A DNA stretch of 14,562 nucleotides from Bacillota bacterium (GTDB taxonomy: Bacteria > Bacillota > UBA4882 > UBA8346). The notes beneath the pieces were generated by a model that did not search any database, had not been told where the DNA came from, and saw only the letters and a program-made list of their open reading frames with translations. The position numbers were made by a program, and so were the translations under genes. Location of the stretch: the NCBI GenBank assembly GCA_003501365.1, contig DNPP01000025.1:1-14562 (forward strand), read 5' to 3'. The stretch's first letter is position 1, and each line of letters starts with the position of its first letter. Positions 7,626-13,645 of the stretch are shown piece after piece.

Positions 7626-7644
7626 CTTAATGCTAATCATTCAT
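7626..7644. promoter_or_regulatory. Weak Fur-box-like sequence
   Basis: This 19-base stretch agrees with the Fur consensus GATAATGATAATCATTATC at 13 positions, with a central run TAATGcTAATCATT. It lies just after the LysR stop and about 115 bp upstream of the mntH -10 box, which is far for simple repression. AT-rich DNA yields such matches by chance. Confidence 0.2.
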
Positions 7645-7646
7645 TA

Positions 7647-8546
7647 TTAAGAAAGATCGGCAATCAAGATTTCTCTTGATAGCTGGATTAAAGCAGTTAA
7701 AGCGGGTGAAAGCCATTTGCCTTTATGATAAATCATTTGGGTATAGATATTAAAATCCGAACCGGTCCAACCTAAATCTTCCAATTGTCCGGCGGCGATT
7801 TCCTGCTCCACTGTCATTTGGGGCAACATAGAAATACCCAGGCCACTCATAACGCATTTTTTGGTCGTCTCAACACTTCCAAATTCAAAGACTGATCCCG
7901 GCTGAATTCCCGCTTCCCTTAACTGAGCTTCAAAAATCAACCGGTAACAACAGTCCGGCTCTTCAATTTGAATTAGGTCTTCGCCCATCAGATTTTCCGG
8001 TGCGCAAGTGCCCTTATTGGCCAAAGGATGGGATCTTGAAGCCACTAAGGTCATTACTTCATGGGAAAGTTTCTCCATGTTTATATCACCGGCCGAAATA
8101 GGAGGGCTTAACATAAATCCGATATCCACTGTATTATCTCGTATCCATCCATAAATATCGCAGCATTTACCAAGCTTCAATATTAATTTTACTTTGGGAT
8201 AGCTTTCTTTGTATGCTTGCAACAAAGCGGGCAGTTTGAAAATACTGAGCGACTCCGGTGCGCCGATAGTCAGCGTTCCTTGCGGTAAATTGTCTCCCAT
8301 CAGGGACTCTTTTGCCTCTGCTGCTAAATCGATTAACTGCTTTGCATAAATCAGTAACCGTTTTCCTTCCTGGGTAGGACAAATCCCCCGCCCAATTCTT
8401 TCAAAAAGTTTAATTCCCAATTCATCCTCTAGTGAGCGAACTTGAGCGCTGATACTCGATTGCGCATAATCGAGCAACTGAGCGGCTTTCGTAAAACTGT
8501 TGACTTCAGCAACGGCCATAAAGGTCTTTAATTGTTGCAATTCCAA
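7647..8546 (-). CDS. LysR-family transcriptional regulator
   Basis: This is a DNA-binding regulator, probably the activator of the divergent five-gene operon. The N-terminal winged helix-turn-helix (about residues 1-60) has the classic pattern SFTKAAQLLDYAQSSISAQV followed by LEDELGIKLFER. A linker helix leads to the periplasmic-binding-protein-like effector domain (about 87-295). Two vicinal Cys pairs stand out in that domain: Cys128-Cys129, and Cys199-Cys200 in EPDCCYR, where many relatives have a single Cys (EPGCSYR). I prefer the TTG at 8546 because AGGTGA precedes it by 5 bases and the product then begins MELQQLKTF, as is usual. A GTG at 8555 would add three residues. The 205-bp divergent spacer holds a repeated TATCG/CGATA array fitting a LysR box. 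The effector is unknown. Confidence 0.93.
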   Translation of the reverse strand: MELQQLKTFMAVAEVNSFTKAAQLLDYAQSSISAQVRSLEDELGIKLFERIGRGICPTQEGKRLLIYAKQLIDLAAEAKESLMGDNLPQGTLTIGAPESLSIFKLPALLQAYKESYPKVKLILKLGKCCDIYGWIRDNTVDIGFMLSPPISAGDINMEKLSHEVMTLVASRSHPLANKGTCAPENLMGEDLIQIEEPDCCYRLIFEAQLREAGIQPGSVFEFGSVETTKKCVMSGLGISMLPQMTVEQEIAAGQLEDLGWTGSDFNIYTQMIYHKGKWLSPALTALIQLSREILIADLS

Positions 8547-8595
8547 TCTTTTCACCTACTTCGCTTAACCTACTAGCCGGGGGCGAATAATTTAT

Positions 8596-8622
8596 TATCG
8601 GAAAAAACGATAGATCATATCG
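8596..8622. promoter_or_regulatory. LysR-type operator array (ATC-N9-GAT plus a third half-site)
   Basis: TATCG (8596-8600), CGATA (8608-8612) and TATCG (8618-8622) alternate in orientation. The first two form a perfect inverted repeat that contains ATC-N9-GAT, equal to the T-N11-A box bound by LysR proteins. The third half-site forms an inverted repeat with the second, so two overlapping dyads are present. The array lies between the LysR gene and the divergent operon, as expected for a joint recognition and activation site. Confidence 0.55.
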
Positions 8623-8655
8623 AAACAATCGCCAATAATAGGTCTACCTTTATGA

Positions 8656-8661
8656 TACAAT
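8656..8661 (+). promoter_or_regulatory. Candidate -10 box of the divergent five-gene operon
   Basis: TACAAT matches the -10 consensus at five positions and lies 33 bp downstream of the operator array and about 100 bp before the first gene. The -35 region is poor, as is common for LysR-activated promoters. TATAAA near 8692 is an alternative. Confidence 0.3.
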
Positions 8662-8769
8662 AAATCCATAAATTGGTCCAGCGAAAATTATAAACTGTCG
8701 GGTGAATGATGGGTTTTATGATTGGCGCTTCTTGGTCTCAGAATTTAGGCCGGTAAGGAGATGGATGGT

Positions 8770-9111
8770 TTGGTTACAAATGAGCAAACAATCGTGATTC
8801 GCCGGGCGCAAGCGGAGGATAGTAAAGAAATCTGGCATATCCTGCATGCGAATTGCCGAACTTGGAGAACGGAACAAATTTTTGACCATATTGATGAGAT
8901 GTTTGTTCTGATCAAGGGCCGTAAACTGTTGGGGGTTTTATTGAAAAGAGCTGATTCGACGAAAGACTTTGAGTGGGTTGAAATTCATCCGCGCTATCCG
9001 GAAATCCTAAAAGATCTAATGATGCAGGGCTTATACGGAACGATAGCGGCGAATAACAAAGCGGAAGCAGGCAAGCGAATTGCTTTTGATAAAGACTTCG
9101 TAGCGGGTTGA
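8770..9111 (+). CDS. Small GNAT-like protein of uncertain function
   Basis: This is the first gene of the LysR-controlled operon and encodes about 113 residues. The opening IVIRRAQAEDSKEIWHIL resembles the first strand and helix of GNAT acetyltransferases. The middle (FVLIKGRKLLGVLL, then WVEIHPRYP) fits their strands beta3-beta4. I cannot find the acetyl-CoA pyrophosphate loop (Q/R-x-x-G-x-G/A), and the protein is shorter than the usual 140-170 residues. It may be a degenerate or minimal GNAT fold with a binding rather than catalytic role. I chose the TTG at 8770 because AAGGAG (8755-8760) lies 9 bases before it. That same site directly abuts the ATG at 8761, too close to serve it. The gap to the next gene is 25 bases, so co-transcription is likely. 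Confidence 0.6.
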   Translation: MVTNEQTIVIRRAQAEDSKEIWHILHANCRTWRTEQIFDHIDEMFVLIKGRKLLGVLLKRADSTKDFEWVEIHPRYPEILKDLMMQGLYGTIAANNKAEAGKRIAFDKDFVAG

Positions 9112-9136
9112 CGGTTAGGGAAGAAAAGGGGGTGTG

Positions 9137-9727
9137 ATGGCAGTGAAAAAAGTCTTACTGCTCTTGGCAAATGGTTTCGAAACCTATGAAGCCAGTGCAT
9201 TTATTGATGTAATGGGATGGAATTTAATCGACGGAGATCATACAACCAGGTTGTATTCATGCGGTTTGACCAGGGAAGTAAAGAGTTCTTTTGATCAGAA
9301 GGTTGTCGTTGATTATTTAATTGATGAAATCAGTGTTGAAGAGTACGATGCATTGGCTATTCCAGGAGGATTTGAGAAGTGCGGTTTTTATCAAGATGCA
9401 TATGATCCCGTATTCTTGGAACTAATTCGGCGGTTTCATTCGCATAATAAGATGATTGCCACGATTTGTGTAGCGGCTTTAGCTTTGGGCAAAAGCGGGC
9501 TGTTAACCGGAAAACCGGCAACAACTTACAATATGGATGAAGGTTTGCGTCAGAAAACTTTGGCCGGGTTTGGCGCCCAAGTCATCAATCAGCCGATTGT
9601 CAATGAAAATCTGTTGATTACTTCCTGGAATCCGGCCACTGCGATGGATGTGGCCTTTTTATTGTTGGAAACACTGACGAGTCCTGTAAATACCAATCAC
9701 ATCAAAAAGATCATGGGTTTTTGTTAA
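9137..9727 (+). CDS. DJ-1/PfpI-family protein (first of two in the operon)
   Basis: This is a cytoplasmic member of the DJ-1/ThiJ/PfpI superfamily. Relatives include glyoxalase III or deglycase-type enzymes, stress proteins and proteases. The flavodoxin-like fold shows the conserved Glu15 in ANGFETYE, the AIPGGF turn, and the nucleophile-elbow Cys111 in ATICVAALALG. Another Cys (about 82, in GGFEKCGF) lies close to the first turn. The length of 196 is normal. The ATG at 9137 follows AAGGGGGTG by a short gap; GTG starts at 9134 and 9143 are possible alternatives. It shares the operon with a second, distant DJ-1-superfamily gene two positions downstream, and the two proteins are not close copies. 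The precise reaction cannot be assigned; handling a reactive carbonyl or electrophile is plausible. Confidence 0.88.
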   Translation: MAVKKVLLLLANGFETYEASAFIDVMGWNLIDGDHTTRLYSCGLTREVKSSFDQKVVVDYLIDEISVEEYDALAIPGGFEKCGFYQDAYDPVFLELIRRFHSHNKMIATICVAALALGKSGLLTGKPATTYNMDEGLRQKTLAGFGAQVINQPIVNENLLITSWNPATAMDVAFLLLETLTSPVNTNHIKKIMGFC

Positions 9728-9762
9728 AAATGTTATAAAAGAAAGCAAGGGATTGATTCGAT

Positions 9763-10386
9763 ATGGGAAGTACAGAGTATTTTGAACAAGTAGCTTCAAA
9801 TTGGGACCAAATGCGTCAATCATTCTTTGATACCTCAGTAAGAGAAAAAGCTTATCAAATTGCCGGTCTTTCCGAAGGAAAGACTGCTGCCGACATTGGG
9901 GCGGGTACCGGATTTATTACGGAGGGCTTGATTGCAAAAGGGCTGAAAGTTATCGCGGTTGATCGATCAGCAGCGATGCTGGAACAAATGAAGGCTAAAT
10001 TTATAGACTCCAATCTTATTGTTTATCGAACCGGTCAATCCACGGCACTGTCTATCACTGATAAAGCCGTTGATTACACTTTTGCAAATATGTATCTTCA
10101 TCATGTCGAATTTCCAATTTTGGCGATTCAAGAGATGACCCGGATTTTAAAACCCAATGGCAAATTAATTATAACCGACCTGGACGAGCATGATTTTGAT
10201 TTTCTAGTTATCGAGCAGCATGACCGTTGGAAGGGTTTTAAGCGGGCGGATATCAAGCGTTGGTTGACTGAGGCCGGGTTGAAAAATGTAACTGTCGATT
10301 GCATGGGGGAGAACTGTTGTGCCGATTCCTGCTGCGGCAAAGAAAAGGCCGAAATTAGTATTTTTATCGCTTCGGGAATTAAGTAA
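9763..10386 (+). CDS. Class I SAM-dependent methyltransferase with a Cys-rich C-terminal tail
   Basis: This is a UbiE/Methyltransf_11-type enzyme that transfers a methyl group from S-adenosylmethionine to an unknown acceptor. Motif I is DIGAGTG (residues 44-50), followed by the acidic end of beta2 (AVDRS, Asp67). A motif like post-II/III is seen in VDYTFANMYLHH and in ILKPNGKLIITDL. The protein ends with a striking cluster, Cys180, Cys185-Cys186 and Cys190-Cys191 (CC-x3-CC), before a final strand AEISIFIASG. Such a cluster could bind a thiophilic metal or metalloid or form disulfides. It lacks the N-terminal catalytic Cys expected of classical ArsM arsenite methyltransferases, so I do not call it arsM. 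The start has AAGGGA about 10 bases upstream. It lies between the two DJ-1-family genes in a tight operon. Confidence 0.85.
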   Translation: MGSTEYFEQVASNWDQMRQSFFDTSVREKAYQIAGLSEGKTAADIGAGTGFITEGLIAKGLKVIAVDRSAAMLEQMKAKFIDSNLIVYRTGQSTALSITDKAVDYTFANMYLHHVEFPILAIQEMTRILKPNGKLIITDLDEHDFDFLVIEQHDRWKGFKRADIKRWLTEAGLKNVTVDCMGENCCADSCCGKEKAEISIFIASGIK

Positions 10387-10404
10387 ACGATAGGAGGGTT
10401 TACT

Positions 10405-10995
10405 ATGCTAAATGTCGGTATTTTCTTGTTTGATGATGTTGAATTGTTGGATTTTGCAGGACCTTATGAAGTATTTTCAGTCACAGCCGAACTCAATGAT
10501 TACCAGTTATTTAAGGCTTTTACAATTACCCGGAATGGCAATGCAATAAAAGCGGTCAATGGACTACAGGTTATACCGGAGTATAGTTTCGAAAACCATC
10601 CTCCCGTCGACATTCTAATCGTCCCCGGAGGAGTAGGTACTAAAGTAGAAATGACTCAGCCGGAAGTTTTGAAATGGCTTTGGCAGAATTATGAAACATC
10701 GAAAATTACTTTCTCAGTATGCTCCGGGGCACGATTATTGGGGAAAATGGGTCTGCTCGACAACCGAGAATCGATCACCCATCACGAAGTGATTTCCCAT
10801 TTACAGGAGATTGCCCCCAAAACGATTATCAACCGGGATCAGAGATTTGTCGATAACGGCAAAGTAATGACCTCGTCCGGGATTTCAGCGGGGATTGACT
10901 TATCTTTGCATGTCGTAGAAAAGCTTTGCGGAATAGAAGTAAAAAATAAGACCATGGTCTATATGGAATACGGAGATTGGGAGCAACTTCAATAA
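10405..10995 (+). CDS. DJ-1/PfpI-family protein, isonitrile hydratase-like (second in the operon)
   Basis: This belongs to the DJ-1/PfpI branch that includes isonitrile hydratase and the N-terminal domain of AraC-type GATase1-like regulators. Markers are DDVELLDFAGPYEVF at the start (Asp16, Glu22), ILIVPGG (71-76) and the nucleophile Cys106 in FSVCSGARLLG. The late motif SSGISAGIDLSLHVVEK is also typical. No helix-turn-helix domain follows, so it is a stand-alone enzyme-like protein of 196 residues. The ATG at 10405 is well supported by AGGAGGG upstream. The gap from the methyltransferase stop is only 18 bases. The substrate is unknown, since members of this branch include hydratases for C-N compounds and uncharacterised stress proteins. 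Confidence 0.88.
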   Translation: MLNVGIFLFDDVELLDFAGPYEVFSVTAELNDYQLFKAFTITRNGNAIKAVNGLQVIPEYSFENHPPVDILIVPGGVGTKVEMTQPEVLKWLWQNYETSKITFSVCSGARLLGKMGLLDNRESITHHEVISHLQEIAPKTIINRDQRFVDNGKVMTSSGISAGIDLSLHVVEKLCGIEVKNKTMVYMEYGDWEQLQ

Positions 10996-11020
10996 CAGAG
11001 AAACGAGTAGAATTAATTCT

Positions 11021-12283
11021 ATGACTGAACTTAAAAAAACAATTACTTTATGGAAAGGGATCGCCCTGGCGGTATCTATTGTTATCGGCTCGGGCCTGCT
11101 TGGTTTGCCGGGAATGACTCTGGAAATCGGTAGTGTACATAGCGTGGCAGGCGGATGGTTGCTGATCACTCTGGCGGTAATCCCATTAATCTATATTTTC
11201 TCACGATTGGGACTACGGTTTACTTCTGCGGCAGGTCTCTCAAAATATGCTGAGGCGGCAGTGGGTCCCTGGGGTGGTTATGCTGTTTCAATGGTATTGT
11301 GCGGTACTTTTACGGTTGGTATTCCGGCTATCGCTTGGATTGGCGGGGCCTATGTCCAGAAACTGTTCGGGCTGCCTGAGCATTCAATTTGCTTAGTAGC
11401 GATAGGCATATTATTATTGGCCACTGCCATCAATTTACTGGGCGTGCGGGTGGTTAACTTAATCAATACTTCTTCGCTTATTGCACTTGTTGTTATGATG
11501 ATGATCATCATTTTTGCGAATTTTTCATTTTTTGATAAAGGATTGCAGGTTTTCGGGCAGACCTTATTTTCGGGAAGCGGGGTTAATTTTTATGATTTGT
11601 GGAGGATTGCCACCCTGCTGTTTTGGGCTTTCATGGGCTGGGAGAACCTCTCTTTTAGTCTGGAAGAGTTTAAACGGCCTGAGAAAAACATTCCAAGGGT
11701 TTATTGGTTTAGTTTTCTAGCAGTAATTATCTTATATTTTGGATTGACGATCACCAGTTTAGGTGCTGAAGTTTCTGGGGTATCTGTCAAAGGGACGGCA
11801 GGTTTGGCTGCATTGGTAGGCAATTCACCGTTTGGAATGATTCAGTTATTGGTCATGGTACTGGTGATTCCGGCAAATGCTAACGCTTGGATCTTCGGGG
11901 CTAGCCGATTATATTTTTCATCCGGGAGAAGCGGTATTTTGCCAGGTTATTTAGGGCGCTTGGCTAAAGACAATCTCCCGTTAAACGCCATGATCTCTTC
12001 ATTAGGGGTGTATATCCTGGTTACTATGATAACCTATTTTCTGAAGATCCCAGTAGTACGGCTAGTCTTATTGGTGACTCAGAATTGGTTGGTATTGTAT
12101 GTTTTCAGTATCTTTGCCTATTGGAAAACGGAGATGCGAGGCCGTCGGTGGGTGATTGCCGGCTTGGCTTCAATATCTTGCGGTTTTCTTTTGGCTGGGT
12201 TCAACTGGTGGATAATATATCCCCTTGGTCTTCTGACGATTGGATATATACGATATCAATATATTAAAGAACAGTTAGCGTAG
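11021..12283 (+). CDS. yjeH: APC-superfamily amino-acid exporter, YjeH-like
   Basis: This integral membrane protein of 420 residues has about twelve hydrophobic helices and resembles E. coli YjeH (418 residues), an exporter of methionine and branched-chain amino acids. The first helix has the APC unwound motif (GSGLLGLPG, about 23-31). The segment ATLLFWAFMGWENLSFSLEEFKRPEKNIPR matches the YjeH region around FW.FVGLE...EFKNPERD in sequence style; I cite only its key residues, W198, E205, F213 and the P-E pair at 216-217 (numbers approximate). The ATG at 11021 follows the second DJ-1 stop by 25 bases and has only a weak ribosome-binding site. As the last gene of the operon it likely exports a product or a toxic amino-acid-like compound made or modified by the enzymes upstream. 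It converges on the MerR gene with a 23-base gap and no clear terminator. Confidence 0.88.
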   Translation: MTELKKTITLWKGIALAVSIVIGSGLLGLPGMTLEIGSVHSVAGGWLLITLAVIPLIYIFSRLGLRFTSAAGLSKYAEAAVGPWGGYAVSMVLCGTFTVGIPAIAWIGGAYVQKLFGLPEHSICLVAIGILLLATAINLLGVRVVNLINTSSLIALVVMMMIIIFANFSFFDKGLQVFGQTLFSGSGVNFYDLWRIATLLFWAFMGWENLSFSLEEFKRPEKNIPRVYWFSFLAVIILYFGLTITSLGAEVSGVSVKGTAGLAALVGNSPFGMIQLLVMVLVIPANANAWIFGASRLYFSSGRSGILPGYLGRLAKDNLPLNAMISSLGVYILVTMITYFLKIPVVRLVLLVTQNWLVLYVFSIFAYWKTEMRGRRWVIAGLASISCGFLLAGFNWWIIYPLGLLTIGYIRYQYIKEQLA

Positions 12284-12306
12284 CTATCTTTTGGCGAGTA
12301 TTTGTT

Positions 12307-13128
12307 TTATGATTGCTCTTTTTTAACGGGAATTTGAAGTTCACAAAAATCAACACTTTTATCGTCTTTGTAAAAAGTAGTATCTAACAGGCATGAATCC
12401 ACGACATTTCCACAAATCCGATAATTATTAGTTTTGACCCACTTTATTAGGCCTTCCAAATACGTAGTCTCATAAGGCATTGCATATTTATACATACAAG
12501 CGTATTCACCCTCCGGCAATATGAAAGCGTTTGTTATTTCAACGTCGGAAGCGGGGAAAGTTATGTATATTCCCGCACCTTCAAATAAATTCTTTTTATC
12601 CAGTTGACTTTCCCTAATAATGGTTCCAAAATTGCCCGCAATTAACGATTTGTTTTCATTTAACAATTTCATCGTTGTAAGATGCAACTCTTCACGACTA
12701 ATCTTATTTTGAAAAGATTGAAATGCCACTTTTCTTTCAGGGATTTTTTTTATTATGGGTTTATATAAATTATCTTTTGGGCTAATTGCATCGGCATAGA
12801 TTTGCAATCGATTATAAATGGCATTACGCATTTGGATTAACTTTTCGATTTTTTGATTTACATTTTTTTCTTGGCGTCTAAACAAGGATATTGCATTAGA
12901 AAGGTTCCGGTTTTGGATTTGATTTTTTATATTTTTTAAATTGATACCAAGGGATTTTAGGAAACAAATTTCTCGTAAAGATGGAATTTGATTCAGGCTA
13001 TAATATCGATAACTATTTTCATCGGTATAAATGGGCTTAAAAAGTCCGATTTTATCATAATAAATTAGCGTTTGCCGAGAAATACAATGTATTTTGGCCA
13101 TTTCACCAATTGTTAGATATTTTTTCAC
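12307..13128 (-). CDS. MerR-family regulator with GyrI-like ligand-binding domain (BmrR-like)
   Basis: This is a ligand-responsive transcription activator. The N-terminal MerR winged helix (about residues 1-72) shows YLTIGEMAKI, SRQTLIYYDKIGLFKP and the Tyr-rich NSYRYYSLNQ wing. A helix of about 75-115 forms the dimer coiled coil. The rest (about 121-273) is a GyrI/AraC-effector-like domain as in BmrR, which binds hydrophobic or cationic drugs; the total of 273 is near BmrR's length. It starts at a GTG with AGAGGA 7 bases before it. The gene is clearly more AT-rich, with more Lys, Asn and Ile codons, than its neighbours, which suggests separate acquisition. It is divergent from the decarboxylase-like gene. 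The spacer holds a promoter with the 19-bp spacing that MerR proteins remodel, so that gene is its likely target. Confidence 0.92.
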   Translation of the reverse strand: MKKYLTIGEMAKIHCISRQTLIYYDKIGLFKPIYTDENSYRYYSLNQIPSLREICFLKSLGINLKNIKNQIQNRNLSNAISLFRRQEKNVNQKIEKLIQMRNAIYNRLQIYADAISPKDNLYKPIIKKIPERKVAFQSFQNKISREELHLTTMKLLNENKSLIAGNFGTIIRESQLDKKNLFEGAGIYITFPASDVEITNAFILPEGEYACMYKYAMPYETTYLEGLIKWVKTNNYRICGNVVDSCLLDTTFYKDDKSVDFCELQIPVKKEQS

Positions 13129-13177
13129 TATTCGGTCCTCTTTTTCTGGTTATTTTTAATCATTATTTTTTTGGTTG

Positions 13178-13183
13178 ATTATA
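13178..13183 (-). promoter_or_regulatory. Candidate -10 box of the MerR gene
   Basis: On the minus strand this reads TATAAT, a perfect -10 hexamer 50 bases before the GTG start. No good -35 is seen at 16-18 bp. Position and match support it moderately. Confidence 0.4.
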
Positions 13184-13418
13184 AAGAACGCTCAGGTATG
13201 CTGTTTAGCCTATCAACTTACCTCGCCGGTTAACCTAGAGTTTCAGATAGCTAGTTGTTGCTCCCCCCTCTTTCGCTTTCAATCTTTAATTTTCTAATTA
13301 AAAAGAGCTATTGAAAAATAGACTCATTATAAATAATGTTTTTATACCAAATCCAATACATATAATTATTATACTATCAATAATTTATTTTTAAATAGAA
13401 AAGATTTCTTAAAATCAC

Positions 13419-13449
13419 TTGACCATATAGTTAGTATACAATTCATAAT
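13419..13449 (+). promoter_or_regulatory. MerR-type promoter with 19-bp spacer
   Basis: TTGACC (13419-13424) and CATAAT (13444-13449) are separated by exactly 19 bp, longer than the 17 bp polymerase prefers. Promoters activated by MerR proteins have this 19-bp spacing with the operator inside it. The spacer contains an imperfect dyad built on TATA-GTTAG-TATA (13426-13438). A divergent MerR gene lies next to it and the promoter points toward the decarboxylase-like gene, leaving a leader of about 190 bases. Confidence 0.55.
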
Positions 13450-13645
13450 AATATTATGGCAATATTGAAATGAATGTTTTAAATTATGAATTTAAGGGGG
13501 GGGAATAAAATAATGCCATGAATCATTGATCAGAGCATATTTTATTATTGGTGCTGACGAAGTTTTTGAAACTAGTTTTTGATTGTACAATTCCATATGC
13601 CTTAAAAGACAGATTTGATTCATGAATTTACAAGGAGGCTTTATT

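Larger units (their letters stand above)
13129..13645. other. AT-rich 517-bp divergent intergenic region
   Basis: No gene is seen here. The region is strongly AT-rich, most of all at 13280-13500. It contains a minus-strand -10 box for the MerR gene, a plus-strand promoter with a 19-bp spacer, and a dyad CATAAT-AAT-ATTATG (13444-13458). It also has an inverted repeat TTTAATT-ttct-AATTAAA (13285-13302), a run of eight G (13496-13503) resembling an orphan ribosome-binding site before ATG-CCA-TGA, and the palindrome ATTCATGAAT (13618-13627). A stretch of C (13263-13268) lies near its middle. Nothing looks like an insertion-sequence end. Confidence 0.6.

Noticed and set aside
7622..7659. Terminator after the LysR gene
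   Set aside because: CGATCTT and AAGATCG pair, with AAT/ATT inside, but there is a 4-base bulge, the structure overlaps the LysR stop, and no U-run follows in the direction of transcription.
9763..10386. Calling the methyltransferase arsM
   Set aside because: Classical arsenite methyltransferases have conserved cysteines in the N-terminal half, and none is present before residue 180. The Cys tail alone does not establish the function.
12284..12306. Terminator between the exporter and MerR genes
   Set aside because: Only 23 bases separate the convergent genes and no inverted repeat with a U-tract is visible.
13285..13302. TTTAATT-ttct-AATTAAA as a terminator
   Set aside because: All pairs are A-T or T-A, the stem would be weak, and no gene ends nearby.
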